A stretch of DNA of 64,000 nt, from positions 248,001 through 312,000 of the forward strand of contig JAIVFI010000021.1 of assembly GCA_025558095.1 (NCBI GenBank), given 5' to 3'. Under the pieces are notes generated by a model. It had not been told where the DNA came from and did not search any database. It saw only the letters and a program-made list of their open reading frames with translations. Below, piece by piece: positions 31,321 to 42,072 of this stretch. The stretch's first letter is position 1, and the number at the start of each line of letters is the position of its first letter. Position numbers and translations under genes: made by a program. The DNA comes from Hyaloraphidium curvatum (Eukaryota; Monoblepharomycota; Hyaloraphidiomycetes; Hyaloraphidiales; Hyaloraphidiaceae).

Positions 31321-32442
31321 CTAGATCCCCGCCGCCCGCATCACGTTGTACAGCGCCACCGTCCAATGGCTTGCCGGTCCGCAACCCCCAAGTGCGTAGT
31401 GCAGGCAGTCGGAATCATCCGGCACCACCTTCTCGGCCGCGCTGCGATGCAAATCCCCCCTCAGGGCGGTCGCGGTCGCCACGTCCATGTAAACGACCCC
31501 GGGGAATTCCCGCTCCACCATCTCCGCGATCTTCGCGTTCTGCCCCGCGAACTTGCCCCATGCGAAGGGCAAGGCCCACGCTGGCTCCTGCGGAGCCGAA
31601 AGGGGTTCGAAGATTCGGCTGCAGTTTGCGTGCCCAGGTGGGGTATCCCGCCAGACCACCAGCGCCCGGGGGCGGAGCCGCACCGCCGCGGCAATCGCCT
31701 TGCGCGCCCAAGGGATCCGCAGGTTGTCGGGTTGGTAGTGCGCTCCGGCGTTGAGCACCACGACGGCGGGGTCGAGCCCGATCGCGTCGGCCCACGTCCC
31801 GAGGAACTCGTCGATGCCCAGGAATCGGTCGTCGGAGCTACCCGCGACCAGCGAGGGAGACACGCCGGCGCAACCCCGGGCCGAGGCATTGAACAGCGGG
31901 CCGAGGCGGCACAGCTGCGAGACGTGCCGGAAGGGGAGGTCGGCGGCGACGCGCAGCTGGCCGTCGTTGAAGTTGCGGAGGGCCACCACGCGGGCCGGGC
32001 CGGCGGGCGAGGCGCCGCAGATGTGCAGCGGGGGCAGCACGGGCCGATCGAACGGGAAGCGCGCGGCGTCGGGCGGGTCGGCGGCGCCGCGGGCCCGCGC
32101 CGCAAGCGCCTCGCGCATGTGCAGCTGCAACGAGTCGCCTGCGAGGAGGACGTCGCGGCCGCCGAGCAGCCGGCAGAAGTCGGCGGCGTCGAAGGCGCGG
32201 AACGGCCGCGCCGCGCACGCCGCGGACTGCCACCGCCAGTCGTCGGCGGGCCGCGTCGGCGCGCGCGCGCACGGCCCGGCGTTGCGGCGCGCGCGCGCCT
32301 CCGCGTCGAGGCGCACCCACGCGCCGTGCGCCCAGCAGCGCTGCCACCGCCGCCACGGGGGGGCGGGCGGCACCGCGTGGAGGAACGGCAGCAGCGCAAG
32401 GCCGCCGAGGGCGCACGTGGCCGCGACAAACGCCTGCCGCAT
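31321..32442 (-). CDS. TBL/PC-esterase type polysaccharide O-acetyltransferase-like protein
   Basis: A single exon of 373 residues starts at the ATG at 32442, with a signal-anchor at residues 4-24. The layout follows the trichome-birefringence-like (TBL) proteins. A Cys/Trp-rich lead (WRWQSAACAARPFRAFD) is followed by the GDS motif at 102-104 (LLAGDSLQLHM). The DxxH-type motif comes near the end (Asp345-Cys-Leu-His348, in DCLHYALGG). Asp and His together with the GDS serine form the catalytic triad of this SGNH-like fold. TBL enzymes O-acetylate wall polysaccharides in the Golgi. The gene converges with the DUF707 gene (232 bp between stops), and both are enclosed by the inverted repeat arms, suggesting the pair moved together. 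Confidence 0.75.
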   Translation of the reverse strand: MRQAFVAATCALGGLALLPFLHAVPPAPPWRRWQRCWAHGAWVRLDAEARARRNAGPCARAPTRPADDWRWQSAACAARPFRAFDAADFCRLLGGRDVLLAGDSLQLHMREALAARARGAADPPDAARFPFDRPVLPPLHICGASPAGPARVVALRNFNDGQLRVAADLPFRHVSQLCRLGPLFNASARGCAGVSPSLVAGSSDDRFLGIDEFLGTWADAIGLDPAVVVLNAGAHYQPDNLRIPWARKAIAAAVRLRPRALVVWRDTPPGHANCSRIFEPLSAPQEPAWALPFAWGKFAGQNAKIAEMVEREFPGVVYMDVATATALRGDLHRSAAEKVVPDDSDCLHYALGGCGPASHWTVALYNVMRAAGI

Positions 32443-32711
32443 CCACTGGGTAGGCGGCTCGCTCCCGGGCCGAGAATTCGAGTGGGGGTTCGTCAGCCGG
32501 TATAGGGTTCACGCGGTGTAACACAGCGTTCGCAGAACTGCATCAGAGGAAAGAAACCCTCGGCTCGGTATCGTCCATGGTGTCTGGGACCGAGGAAGAT
32601 ACTGCTTGCTCATTCTCATTGGACAGGTGCACGACAAGTCGAGGAACCGCGGCACGCAGAGACCCATCCTGTGGCGGCTGGACCGTGGCCGGATCGGCGC
32701 CGTCATTGAGG

Positions 32712-33138
32712 CTCCGCTCATTGAAGGTGGCGGACTTGTGCAAGCGGATGGCAGCTAGGGATTGACTCGCGGCGGAAGCTATTGCGCAGGCGATGTTGAG
32801 CACGGACAGGACCCGGTGAAGACAGACCCTGCCCATAAACGGTGGCCAAAGGGCATCTGACGACCATCGAGCTCCACCGAGCGTCGCCAGCCCCACGTCC
32901 TGGACGGCCTGCTCCTCACATCCTGACCCCGCCCTGCGCCACCGTCCCCAGAGGATGCCGATCGTCCAAGACGGACACGCTGCGAGCGGTCCATGAACTC
33001 CTCATGTGGACCATTTCTGGAGCCCTCGTTCCCGATACCTTCAGCGATTAGCAGTCCCGAATCGTATAGTGGCTAGTACTCCGCCCTGTCAAGACTTTGC
33101 ATCTTCGACACGCTGTCCGGCGGCAACCCGGGTTCAAT
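32712..33138 (-). repeat. Right arm of the 427-bp inverted duplication
   Basis: The reverse complement of 29133-29559. The copied part of tRNA-Asp runs from 33055 to the arm's end at 33138 and then stops abruptly. Unique sequence follows, leading to the DENR start 168 bp further on. The arms enclose 3152 bp (29560-32711). Confidence 0.95.
33055..33138 (+). pseudogene. Truncated tRNA-Asp copy
   Basis: Identical over 84 nt to the first 84 nt of the tRNA-Asp precursor at 29216-29120, including the intron. The last 13 nt (3' T stem and 3' acceptor strand) are replaced by unrelated sequence. It cannot form the acceptor stem and should not be a working tRNA. The internal A box is intact and the B box (GGTTCAAT) is largely intact, so Pol III could still bind. 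Confidence 0.9.
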
Positions 33139-33305
33139 ACATTTGGTCGTGCTGCCAGGTAACGTATTCCGGATGTCCCAACTGTTTACAGGTAGTACGC
33201 AGGCGCGATCTCTTGATTGCATTCGACGTTGAGGAACTTCAAGCTCAGTCACGCGCAGCGCCGTCTCGCAACGGATGTACTCGTTTGCAAAAGGAGACAC
33301 TAAAC

Positions 33306-34274
33306 ATGGACGAACCCGCGTCCAATCCCGCCGACGCGGGAGCTGACGCACCTCTCGCCGATGCATCGCCGCCTTCCGTGCCGGTACCGCCGACGCGCGT
33401 GCTGAAGGACGTGTTGTACTGCGGGGTCTGCACGCTGCCGCCCGAGTTCTGCGAGTTCGACGCCAAGACCCTGCCGCGGTGTAAAGCGTGGCTAAAAGAG
33501 CATCATGGCGACGTGTACGATGTGCTGTACGCGGCCGATGGTGTGTGCTTTGGCCATTGGCCGGATTGCTTCTTCAGTTCCGCTGAACGCGTCCCTTCGG
33601 ACATCTCTCTACCGCTGCCGTTGCCGCTGCCGCAATCAGCCGCAGCGGAGCAATTGAGCCGGGCCTCCTTGGCGGAGGGCGAGGAGCCTTCCGGACCGGC
33701 ACCCGAGCAGGCCACGGCGGAGCCCAAGAAGGATTCCGGAAAGTCCAAGGACAAGAAGAAGAAAACGGTTGGGAATGCCACGCCTGCCTCCATTGGAGTT
33801 CATTGACGTGTTTGCGGCCACATGCTCGGCTCTGATTCGCCTCCTTATCGTTCCACCGTCTCGCGTGGCGGCGGGCTCGCAACAGCCAAAGGTCGTCATC
33901 GAGACCGTTTCGCGGAACAAGCGGAAACATGTCACTATTGTAGTTGGCCTTGATGCTTTTGGTGGGTTCCACCGCCCTCCGTAGCCTCGTAGACCGTTCA
34001 TGGGACCAATCTCGTTTTGCCAGACATCGATTTGAAGAAGGCTGCCAAGACCTTTGCCAACAAGTTCGCGTGCGGCTCCAGCGTAACCAAGAACGCAGAG
34101 GGCAAGGATGAGATTGTCGTCCAGGGCGAGTTTGCCGTGGAGATTGCCGAGATGCTCGAGGACCTGTACTCGAACGTGGGTATTCTGCAGCCGATCCAAT
34201 GTACTGTACTCGAACGTCCCTTCCGCTAGGTCCCACCCGAGGCGATTACGATCAAGGAACCGAAAACAAAGTAG
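33306..34274 (+). CDS. DENR: DENR, density-regulated translation re-initiation factor
   Basis: Four exons (33306-33767, 33886-33961, 34024-34175, 34230-34274; introns 118, 62 and 54 nt) encode 244 residues. The N-terminal block LYCGVCTLPPEFCEF with LPRCKAWL is the DENR zinc-binding segment. The C-terminal half is an SUI1/eIF1-like domain, with KVVIETVSRNKRKHVT, DIDLKKAAKTFANKFACG and EIVVQGEF. Between them lies a Lys/Ser-rich linker. DENR with its partner MCT-1 releases and recycles 40S subunits and promotes re-initiation. The first intron (118 nt) is the longest in the window. The start is only 168 bp from the tRNA-Asp relic and the inverted-repeat end, so the rearrangement may have changed its promoter. 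Confidence 0.95.
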
Positions 34275-34349
34275 ACGGGCGGTGAACGACAACTGGTGCT
34301 AAGTCTTGGCATGATACCCCTCCATGGAAATAAGGCACTTGAACTACAT

Positions 34350-35442
34350 TCAGGCCTCTTCATCGGCCCTATCCCGCTTCTTCTTCTCCTTTTTTGCCTT
34401 CTTCAGCGCCTTGCGCGACGCCTTGTCCAAAAGCTCGTCCGCGGACGCTCCAGATCCGAGAGCAGCCTCCGCTTCGTCCCGCAAGGATGTCTCAAGCTTC
34501 CGTGCTTCGCGCTTCTGCCGCTTCTCCTCCTTCCGAGCCCGTTTTTCGGCTTTCCGGCGCGCCTTCTCGCTGTCGCCACCGTTAGCGACCCCGTCCGAGA
34601 CCGAAGAAAGGGGTCCAGCAACATTCTCCGCCTTGCGCCGCTTCTTGGCCTCCTTCCGATCCACACCTTCGAAGCCGTCATCGGAGCCTTCTCGCAGCCC
34701 GCCAAACCCCAGGCCGGCGGTTGCCTGGTAGCTCGCGGCGTCGGAGGTCGAGACCGAGCCGACGCGGCCCAGGCGCTTCATCTTGTCCGCAAAGTACTCC
34801 GCCGACGTCATCTTCTGGACGACGGTTTTGGGCTCAAACTCTTCGACCGGGGTCGCCGGCCGCGAGTCGTCGGACGCAGCCGCTGGCGACGCCGCGCCGG
34901 CATCCGACCGCTCGTCGCCGGCTTTCCGCTTTCCGAGGATCATGGTGATGTCCTTGGAGTCGTAGTTGGACACCTGCTTGTTCCGGACGAACTTCTTCCG
35001 GTGCAGCAACCGGTGGCCCCCGACGGAAGGGTTGGAGCCCGTCCCCGAGCCCGTCTCGGTGTCGGCGTCGCTCTCTGCGCCCTTCTCCGAGCTCCCCGCG
35101 GCGTCCTGGTTCAGAGATTTCAGGAGGGCGTCGAACGCGTCCGTATTGTCAAGCCAGGCGTCCACGGTCTTCTTGGTCGCGCCGACGCCTTTTGGGAGGA
35201 GGTGATCAGCGAACTTTGGCCGGCAGCAGCTCCTCGCATTTCGGCCTACCGAGGCTGTCCTCCTTCTTCCACAGCTTAATGTGCTCCTTCATGCCCTCCC
35301 CGTTCTTGCCGAGGCCGCGCTCGGCGGACCAGCCCATCTTCTGCATCAGCACGTAGCCGAACTTGCTCTTGTCCCGCGCCCAAGTCTGGTTCTGCGGGTC
35401 CGCGCTGATGCGCTGCCGTCTTCGAGGCTCCGCGAGGCCCAT
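34350..35442 (-). CDS. PINX1: PINX1/Gno1-type G-patch nucleolar protein
   Basis: Two exons, 35442-35250 and 35188-34350, joined by a 61-nt intron, give 343 residues. The start MGLAEPRRRQRISADPQN is the typical PINX1 opening. The G-patch core follows (KFGYVLMQKMGWSAERGLGKNGEGM), then the SLGVGATKKTVDAWLDNTDAF continuation that is rebuilt across the intron. The C-terminal third is a Lys/Arg/Glu-rich nucleolar-type tail. The protein is a cofactor of the Prp43/DHX15 helicase in rRNA processing and, in some eukaryotes, regulates telomerase. It shares a 174-bp divergent promoter with the FAD synthase gene. Confidence 0.93.
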
Positions 35443-35616
35443 TTTGCGGCGCCCTTCCTGCTCCGCGGGGGAGGGAGCTGCCGAAAGGTTTCCTTTGTTT
35501 TGACGGCGTCGGCAGGAGTTCCTAGCATTTTCGGCGGCGTCGCAATAAATTTTGGTAGCACGGCTGTCGGCAACAACCAGTGCCGAGTCCGGTCCGCGCC
35601 GGGCGCATTCGCCGCC

Positions 35617-36547
35617 ATGGTCGGCCAGGCAAACGGCACGATGGATCCGGCATCGAAAGGCGCCGTGAGACCGCCCGGCTCCGCAACCCCGGCGTCCTCG
35701 GGCGCGCCCGATGTCGGGTCTCCCGCGGGACGCGCCGGCGCCCAAACGGACGGCGCGGGGGTCAAGCGGCTCGTGGACTTTGGCGTCATCGAGCGCGAGG
35801 TGGTGGAGCTGATCGTCGGGCGGGACGACCGCCTGAGCGAGAAGGTGGCCAAGAGCCTCAAGGTGCTCGAGGAAGCCTACGAGCGATACGGGTGGGCAGG
35901 CCGCGGAGGAGGCTCGCCGAGCCCGTGCTGATCCCGCGCTTTCATGCAGGCCCGACGGATTCGCGCTTTCGTTCAACGGCGGCAAGGATTGCACAGTCCT
36001 CCTGCACCTCCAGGCCGCCGCGTTGTACCTTTACGAGCGGAAGCGGCACCCGGACTATCTCGGGGTCGGCCTCGCCGGCGCGCCGATTAAGACCGTCTAC
36101 GTGACGGTCCCGCACTCTTTCCCCGACGTGGACGAGTTCGTGGACGAGTGCCAGGCGCGGTACGGGCTGGACCTGATCCGGTTGCCCAGCCCGATGAAGT
36201 CGGCGCTGCAAAGCTACCTGGACCACGATGCGGGCGTCAAGGCCGTATGCGTGGGCACGCGCAGGACGGATCCGTACGGGTCCGGGCTCAAGCCCTTCCT
36301 GCCGACGGACAACGGCTGGCCGGACCTGATGCGGGTCCACGCCATCGTCGATTGGGACTACAGCGACGTTTGGGACTTTCTGCTGAGCCTCAAGGTGTCG
36401 TATTGCAAGCTCTATGACCAGGGGTATACGTCGCTGGGGGGCACCAACAACACGGAGCCGAACCCCGCCCTCCGGAGGCCGGACGGCACCTACGAGCCCG
36501 CGTACAAGCTCAAGGATGGGGGGCTGGAGAGGGAGGGCCGGCTATGA
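35617..36547 (+). CDS. FAD1: FAD synthase (FMN adenylyltransferase, PAPS-reductase fold)
   Basis: Two exons (35617-35891, 35950-36547; intron 58 nt) encode 290 residues. The ATG at 35617 is in a GCCGCCATGG context. Residues 92-105 hold the nucleotide-binding P-loop-like motif (SFNGGKD at 99-105). Further family blocks are VCVGTRRTDPYG, HAIVDWDYSDVWDFL and YCKLYDQGYTSLGG, with the nearby GTNNTEPNP. The enzyme makes FAD from FMN and ATP. It lacks the N-terminal molybdopterin-binding domain of animal FLAD1 and so resembles the stand-alone fungal form. The first 90 residues are an Ala/Gly-rich start plus a helical region. Confidence 0.93.
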
Positions 36548-36781
36548 GCCGCAAGCGGGGTGATTGGATGGCGCTGGGTAGTGGCGCAGCTTCGGGATAT
36601 GCGGCGCGCGGTTCCCGCCCCGTTGCGATGGGATCGGCCGGGATCGCAGCTTCCGGGTAGCGATCCGAGGGTATCCGGGCTTATTTCGGCGGGATTTTGT
36701 CCTCGCTGAATATGGCCAATAGAGCAAAGATGCTGGAATCGCCATAGAGTCAGCGCGGCGGAGGACGGGCAGCGACTGCGA

Positions 36782-37678
<897 letters not shown>

Positions 37679-37742
37679 TCAGTGGACACGTCGTTGATCG
37701 GCAGAAGGGACAACCAAACACTCCCCCGGGCGCCCCCTCCCG

Positions 37743-38574
37743 ATGTCGCTGTACGCGCCGCTGCCCGACTACGCGGCCGACGCCGGCGCGAAGCCGCCGC
37801 CCGACGACTTTGCGCAGCGGCTCGTGCGCGCCGTCGCCCCCGGCCGCGCCTTCGAGGAGCGCGTGCAGGGCAAGCAGGTGGTGCTCGAGAACAGGCGCAC
37901 CACCGCGGAGGCGCGCGAGGAGCGCAGGAAGCGCAAGGCGGAGCGGCGAAAGTCGGCGCGGGGGAGGATGCCCGCGAAGGAGCGGAGGGCGGCGGCGGTC
38001 TGGGACGTGCTCTCGAAGGACCAGCAGTGCGTTGGCTCCGGACCGGAAATGAACACCGGAACTGACTCTTCCGATCGTTTCGGAGGTACGACGCGTTCCT
38101 GCCGCTCCACGAGCTGTGGAACTCGTACATCGGCGAGCTCGTGGGTACCCGCGTCGACGCCAACGCCCCCGCCAAGCTCATGAAAGCGGACTACCACGGT
38201 GCCATCCTGACTGGTCGGTGGCTGCCTGCTTGCGCGGTGTGGTTGGTCTGATGCCTGTTGCGGCAGTGGTCAAGGCCACGGCGCCGTCACTCGTCGGGCT
38301 CTCGGGGATCGTGATAAAGGAGACGGAAAACACCTTCCAGATTGTCACGCGGCACAACCGGCTCAAAGGTAGGGATGCTCGGCGCCGGCGGACCGCTGGG
38401 AGTTCACCGTGGCGCCGACCCACAGTCGTACCAAAGGCCAACGCCGTCTTCCGCTGCACCCTGCCCATGCCTCCGCACGAAGCCGTGCTCTACGGCAACC
38501 AGCTCCAGTCGCGGCCCGCGGAAAGATCGTCGCGCAAGGCCAAGTACGCCAAAAAGGGCACCGTCGACCTGTGA
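37743..38574 (+). CDS. POP4: POP4/RPP29 subunit of RNase P and RNase MRP
   Basis: Four exons (37743-38026, 38086-38213, 38267-38368, 38426-38574; introns 59, 53 and 57 nt) encode 220 residues, the usual size. The first part is Arg/Lys-rich with a long basic helix. The conserved Sm-like barrel follows: LPLHELWNSYIGELVG, then KADYHGAIL, PSLVGLSGIVIKETENTFQ and VVPKANAVFRC. It binds the RNA subunit of RNase P (tRNA 5' processing) and RNase MRP (rRNA processing) in the nucleolus. The start is 87 bp from the YIP1 start on the other strand. Confidence 0.93.
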
Positions 38575-38684
38575 CCGCCGCAAAGGTTGCTTCCGCCCCA
38601 CGTTGGACCTGCCACGCTGCTGCTCATCGCCATTCACCTATACCCGACGAAGTTCTGTCATTCTTCATACCGAAAAGGCTCTAG

Positions 38685-39688
38685 CTATGCCTTTGTATCA
38701 TCGGCCCGATCCAATACCAGGCACACGTGCACGAAGCTATCGGGGTAGCCCAGGTTTTCGGCCACCCACGGCAGCGGCGCGTCCAGCGGCACCCGCAGCC
38801 CGTGTACGAGGGCCCACGGCGGGGGCCCGGGCGATCCGTCGGGGGGGAAGAGGTCGGGGACGAGCTGCCGGAGCGCGTCGCCGAGCGTTAGCTCTGGAGG
38901 CCGGGAAGGCGGTGTGCGGGGAGAGCGATCAGCTTTGGCTGCGGCAAGGCAGGTTGGGGAAGACGCACCAGGCTGCCCTTCGGCCGGTTTGGGCACGAGG
39001 TCCTGCACGACGCTGCGGTCCGGGAAATGGACCCGGAGCGGGATCCCCCTGCTCTGGCCGTCCTGTTCGCTGACCAGTTTGGAACTGACCGACCAATAGA
39101 GGTCGTGGTCGCCTGTAGACGGTGCCGGCAGGAATGGAAAGGTGTCCAGACGCCGCCAGACCGCTGCTTCCAGCAATGAAGCCCACCAGAGACCACGCCC
39201 CGCCAGATGTCGTCCTGCTCCTGCTTCCCCAGGGTCATGAGCCGCCGCACCGTGCCGTGCCGCATGAACTCCGCCTCCTTGAGCGCGTTCCTGAACAGGT
39301 CCTCGGCCACGTCCTTGACCAGCGGCGCGTGCGGTCTCACGAGGCGGTCCGCGGGGAAGCCCGAGAAGCGCACGCGCAGCGCCCACGGCAGCGGCGGCGC
39401 GGCACCGGCGGCTGCCGTCAGCTGGTCGTACAGCAGGCCGGCGGGCACGTGCCACCTGAGCGGCGCGCCGGCGAACTCGAACCACGCGTCGCGCTCGGCG
39501 TCGGCGGGCGGCAGCGCGCCGCACGCGGCGAGATGCGCGCGCAGCGCGGGCAGCAACAGCGACAGCGCGCCGCACCGCCGCGCGAGCGCGAAGAACGGCG
39601 GCGCGGCCGGCCCGTCGTCCGCCGCGACCGCAATCTCGACCGGCAGCACCGCGTGCCACGTGCGGCGCGTGACGGCCGCATCGGGCAT
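38685..39688 (-). CDS. ATG5: Autophagy protein ATG5
   Basis: Three exons (39688-39187, 39112-38969, 38893-38685; introns 74 and 75 nt) give 284 residues, close to animal and plant ATG5. The opening MPDAAVTRRTWHAVLPVEI, the block ALRVRFSGFPADRLV and the helix KDVAEDLFRNALKEAEFMRHG are typical. The Lys in LKEAEF is the expected attachment site for ATG12 (about residue 134). The C-terminal ubiquitin-like part has IPLRVHFPD and ALVHGLRVPLDAPLPWV. The ATG12-ATG5 conjugate with ATG16 drives LC3/ATG8 lipidation. Its presence argues against a red-algal source, because red algae studied so far lack most ATG genes. Confidence 0.93.
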
Positions 39689-39877
39689 CTCTCGGCCGAC
39701 GTGGTCGTGCCGCGGAGTCAGTGCGGGACGTCGATCCCGCCACACTCGCCCTACCCGCGGACACTGGCAGCGTCCAGCACTGTTCCTCTCGATCATCGCG
39801 CTCGCGGCGGTCGCCTTTGGTGCCGTGCCGCGGCGCCGACATGTTCGCCGTCCAAAGGACTCTGCACCGGCTCCGAG

Positions 39878-40299
39878 TTCCGGCGCGTTGATTCTGGAGA
39901 TGGGCTGGCCCGTCTTCCGGACTTCCTTTCTCAAGGCGTTCCTGGGCCGTTACTCCCCCGTCCTCCCCTCGTACGGGACGGACCTGTGGTACTCCCGCCT
40001 GGCCGCGGACATGGGCCTGGAGCTTACCTCGCGGACCACGTCGCGGTCCGCAACCCGAAACCGGCGGACAAGGGCCTCGGCGGGGGCGGCGAAATGCGGC
40101 AGAAGTTCCCGTACCGCGAGAGGGCGTGGGAGATGCTGCTCAATGCGACGGCTGCGGGCAAGGGGGGCGCGTGAAGGTGCCGGGGACCAGGGATGAGTAC
40201 TGGAAGGCCATGGAGAGGGCGATGAGCTGGAAGGGGGCCTGCTGCGAGGCCGAACGATCGCCAAAACCTGAAAAGGCTGTCAAGCAGATCCCTGGATAG
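39878..40299 (+). pseudogene. Decayed DUF707-like gene fragment
   Basis: Gene-like sequence continues over three successive frames. The first part reads ALILEMGWPVFRTSFLKAF..GTDLWYSRLAADMGL. After a one-frame shift near 40015 it reads LADHVAVRNPKPADKGLGG..FPYRERAWEMLLN to a TGA at 40172-40174. A last piece with gene-like codons runs to a TAG at 40297-40299. The pattern (hydrophobic 'PVF', then G-D-LWY, then DHV.VRNP) parallels the C-terminal part of DUF707 proteins such as the one at 30027-31088. No start or 5' half is visible. It is squeezed between ATG5 and the hydroxyacid oxidase. Confidence 0.55.
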
Positions 40300-40432
40300 A
40301 CGAGATTACGAAGTACTGGTCGTTTTCGCCGCATCGGATATTGACGCCTCGATAATTTGGAGGTCAGGTCGGGCGGCTCTCCCTTCCCTGCGTCTAATGT
40401 CCTCCTCGCGCGGCAAGTACTTCGCCGCCTCC

Positions 40433-41920
40433 CTACAGCTTCACCCCGCCCATCCCCGCCCAGTACGCGCTCTCGTGCCTCACGTACCGCGGCGCGATCT
40501 CCGCGATGCTCCTGCACCCGGCCAGCGCCATGGTGTTGGTCAGCTCCTCGGCAAAGATCCTGAGCAAAAGGCCATGAGCTTCGGCGCGACGGACCGGCGA
40601 CGACGATCGGGGCACCCACGCAAAAAGCTGCTCCACGCCCGCCTGCCCGCCGCACGTCAGGGACCACAGGCTCGGCCTCCCAACAAAGACGAAGGACGCG
40701 CCCAGCGCGAGCGCTTTGAACACGTCCCCGCCCGAGCGGATGCCGCCGTCGAACAGCACGGGGCATCGCCCCGCCACGGCGGCGACCACCTCGGACAGGG
40801 CCTCGATGGTCGCGGGCGCCGAGTCGAGCTGGCGGCCGCCGTGGTTGCTGACGACGATGCCGTCGACACCCAGCCGCGCGGCCAGGTCGGCGTCCTCGGC
40901 GGTGAGGATGCCCTTGAGGAGGATGGGCATCTTGGTCAGGGAGCGCAGCCAGGGCAAGGTGTCGGACCAAGTGAGCGACGAGTCGTTCTCGGTGAGCAGC
41001 GCGGCGCCCTTTTGCACGCCGGTGATCTCGTTGTGGGCTGTGAAGTTGGCGTGGTTGATGCCGGGAGGGAGCATGAAGCGGTCCCGCACGCTGGAAACAT
41101 TGCTTCCCGTCAGGATCGGCCGGCAGAGGCGGCAAAGCACGCGAGAACCCACTTGTGAAGGCGCCGTCCGAGCTGCGGGGTGTCCACCGTGACGACGAGC
41201 GCCTTGTACCCCGCCTTTTCCGCGCGCCGCACCACGTCCTCGCTCTTTGCCCTGTCCTTGAGGATGTAGAGCTGCATCCACAGCTCGCCCAGCCCGCGGC
41301 CGTCGAGCGGCTTAGGCAGCGCGTCCACGCCCTCCTTGACTTCCTCCAGGCTCTGCGACGCAAAGGTCGAGAGGCACAACACGGTGTTGTTGCGCGCCGC
41401 CGCGCGGGCGCAGCCGACCTCGCCGTCCTCGTGGCAGAATTTCACTGGTAACGAGGGGAAAGGGAAGCGAATGAGAGGGAGGCGCGCGGGCGGGGTGAGA
41501 AGCGGCATCAGCGGCCTCCCGGTCGCGCCCACTCATTGCGGTCGGCGAGATTCCGACGGGCAGATTGAACGAGGTCCCGAACACGGTTGTGAAAAGGCTC
41601 ACGGAGCTGACGTTGACCATGTAGCGCGGCCTGATCCGGATGCTCTCGAAGGCGCGCACGTTGGCGCGCTTGGTGATCTCGTCCATCGCACCCGAGGCAA
41701 AGTACTGCCATGCCGACTTGTTTCGCCGCACCATGATCTTCTCGGCCTGGGCCTCCATGTCCTTGATGCAGACCAGCTTGGGCTGGGTGTCTCCCGCGTC
41801 CTCGTCTTCGGCGGCCACGGAAGCCGGGACGCGGGCAGCGGCCGCCGCAGCGGTGCCGCCGGGCAGGTTAAAGACGAGCTGCAGGGAGACCGGCGCGGCG
41901 CCGGCATTCTTGGCCGCCAT
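40433..41920 (-). CDS. FMN-dependent alpha-hydroxyacid oxidase (glycolate/lactate oxidase family)
   Basis: Four exons (41920-41533, 41444-41153, 41090-40620, 40559-40433; introns 88, 62 and 60 nt) give 425 residues. FMN-binding and catalytic blocks are all present: RPRYMVNVS, LPVGISPTAM, VTVDTPQLGRR, the catalytic His at about 310 in SNHGGRQLD, and VLFDGGIRSGGDVFKAL. The enzyme oxidises a short 2-hydroxyacid (glycolate or lactate) to the 2-oxoacid. An N-terminal arm of about 50 residues, rich in Ala, precedes the usual start. The C-terminus is Val-Lys-Leu, an imperfect peroxisomal PTS1 (consensus Ser/Ala-Lys-Leu), so location is uncertain. It shares a 152-bp divergent promoter with the coiled-coil gene. 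Confidence 0.92.
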
Positions 41921-42072
41921 CGCGAGCTAGAGGCGTGCGAAAGTGTAAACAATAAAGCGCCGGCGTCGGGCGCGAGGGGCCGGTTGGATCAGCAGCCCGG
42001 AATCCCCCGCCTGAGCACCGCCGCCCATGCGCCGCCGTCGTCGCCCGCGGGCGCGCACCGACCTCCGCTGAC

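Noticed and set aside
33006-33305. DENR beginning upstream within the inverted repeat
   Set aside because: The upstream in-frame sequence is tRNA and repeat DNA. The ATG at 33306 gives the expected DENR N-terminus.
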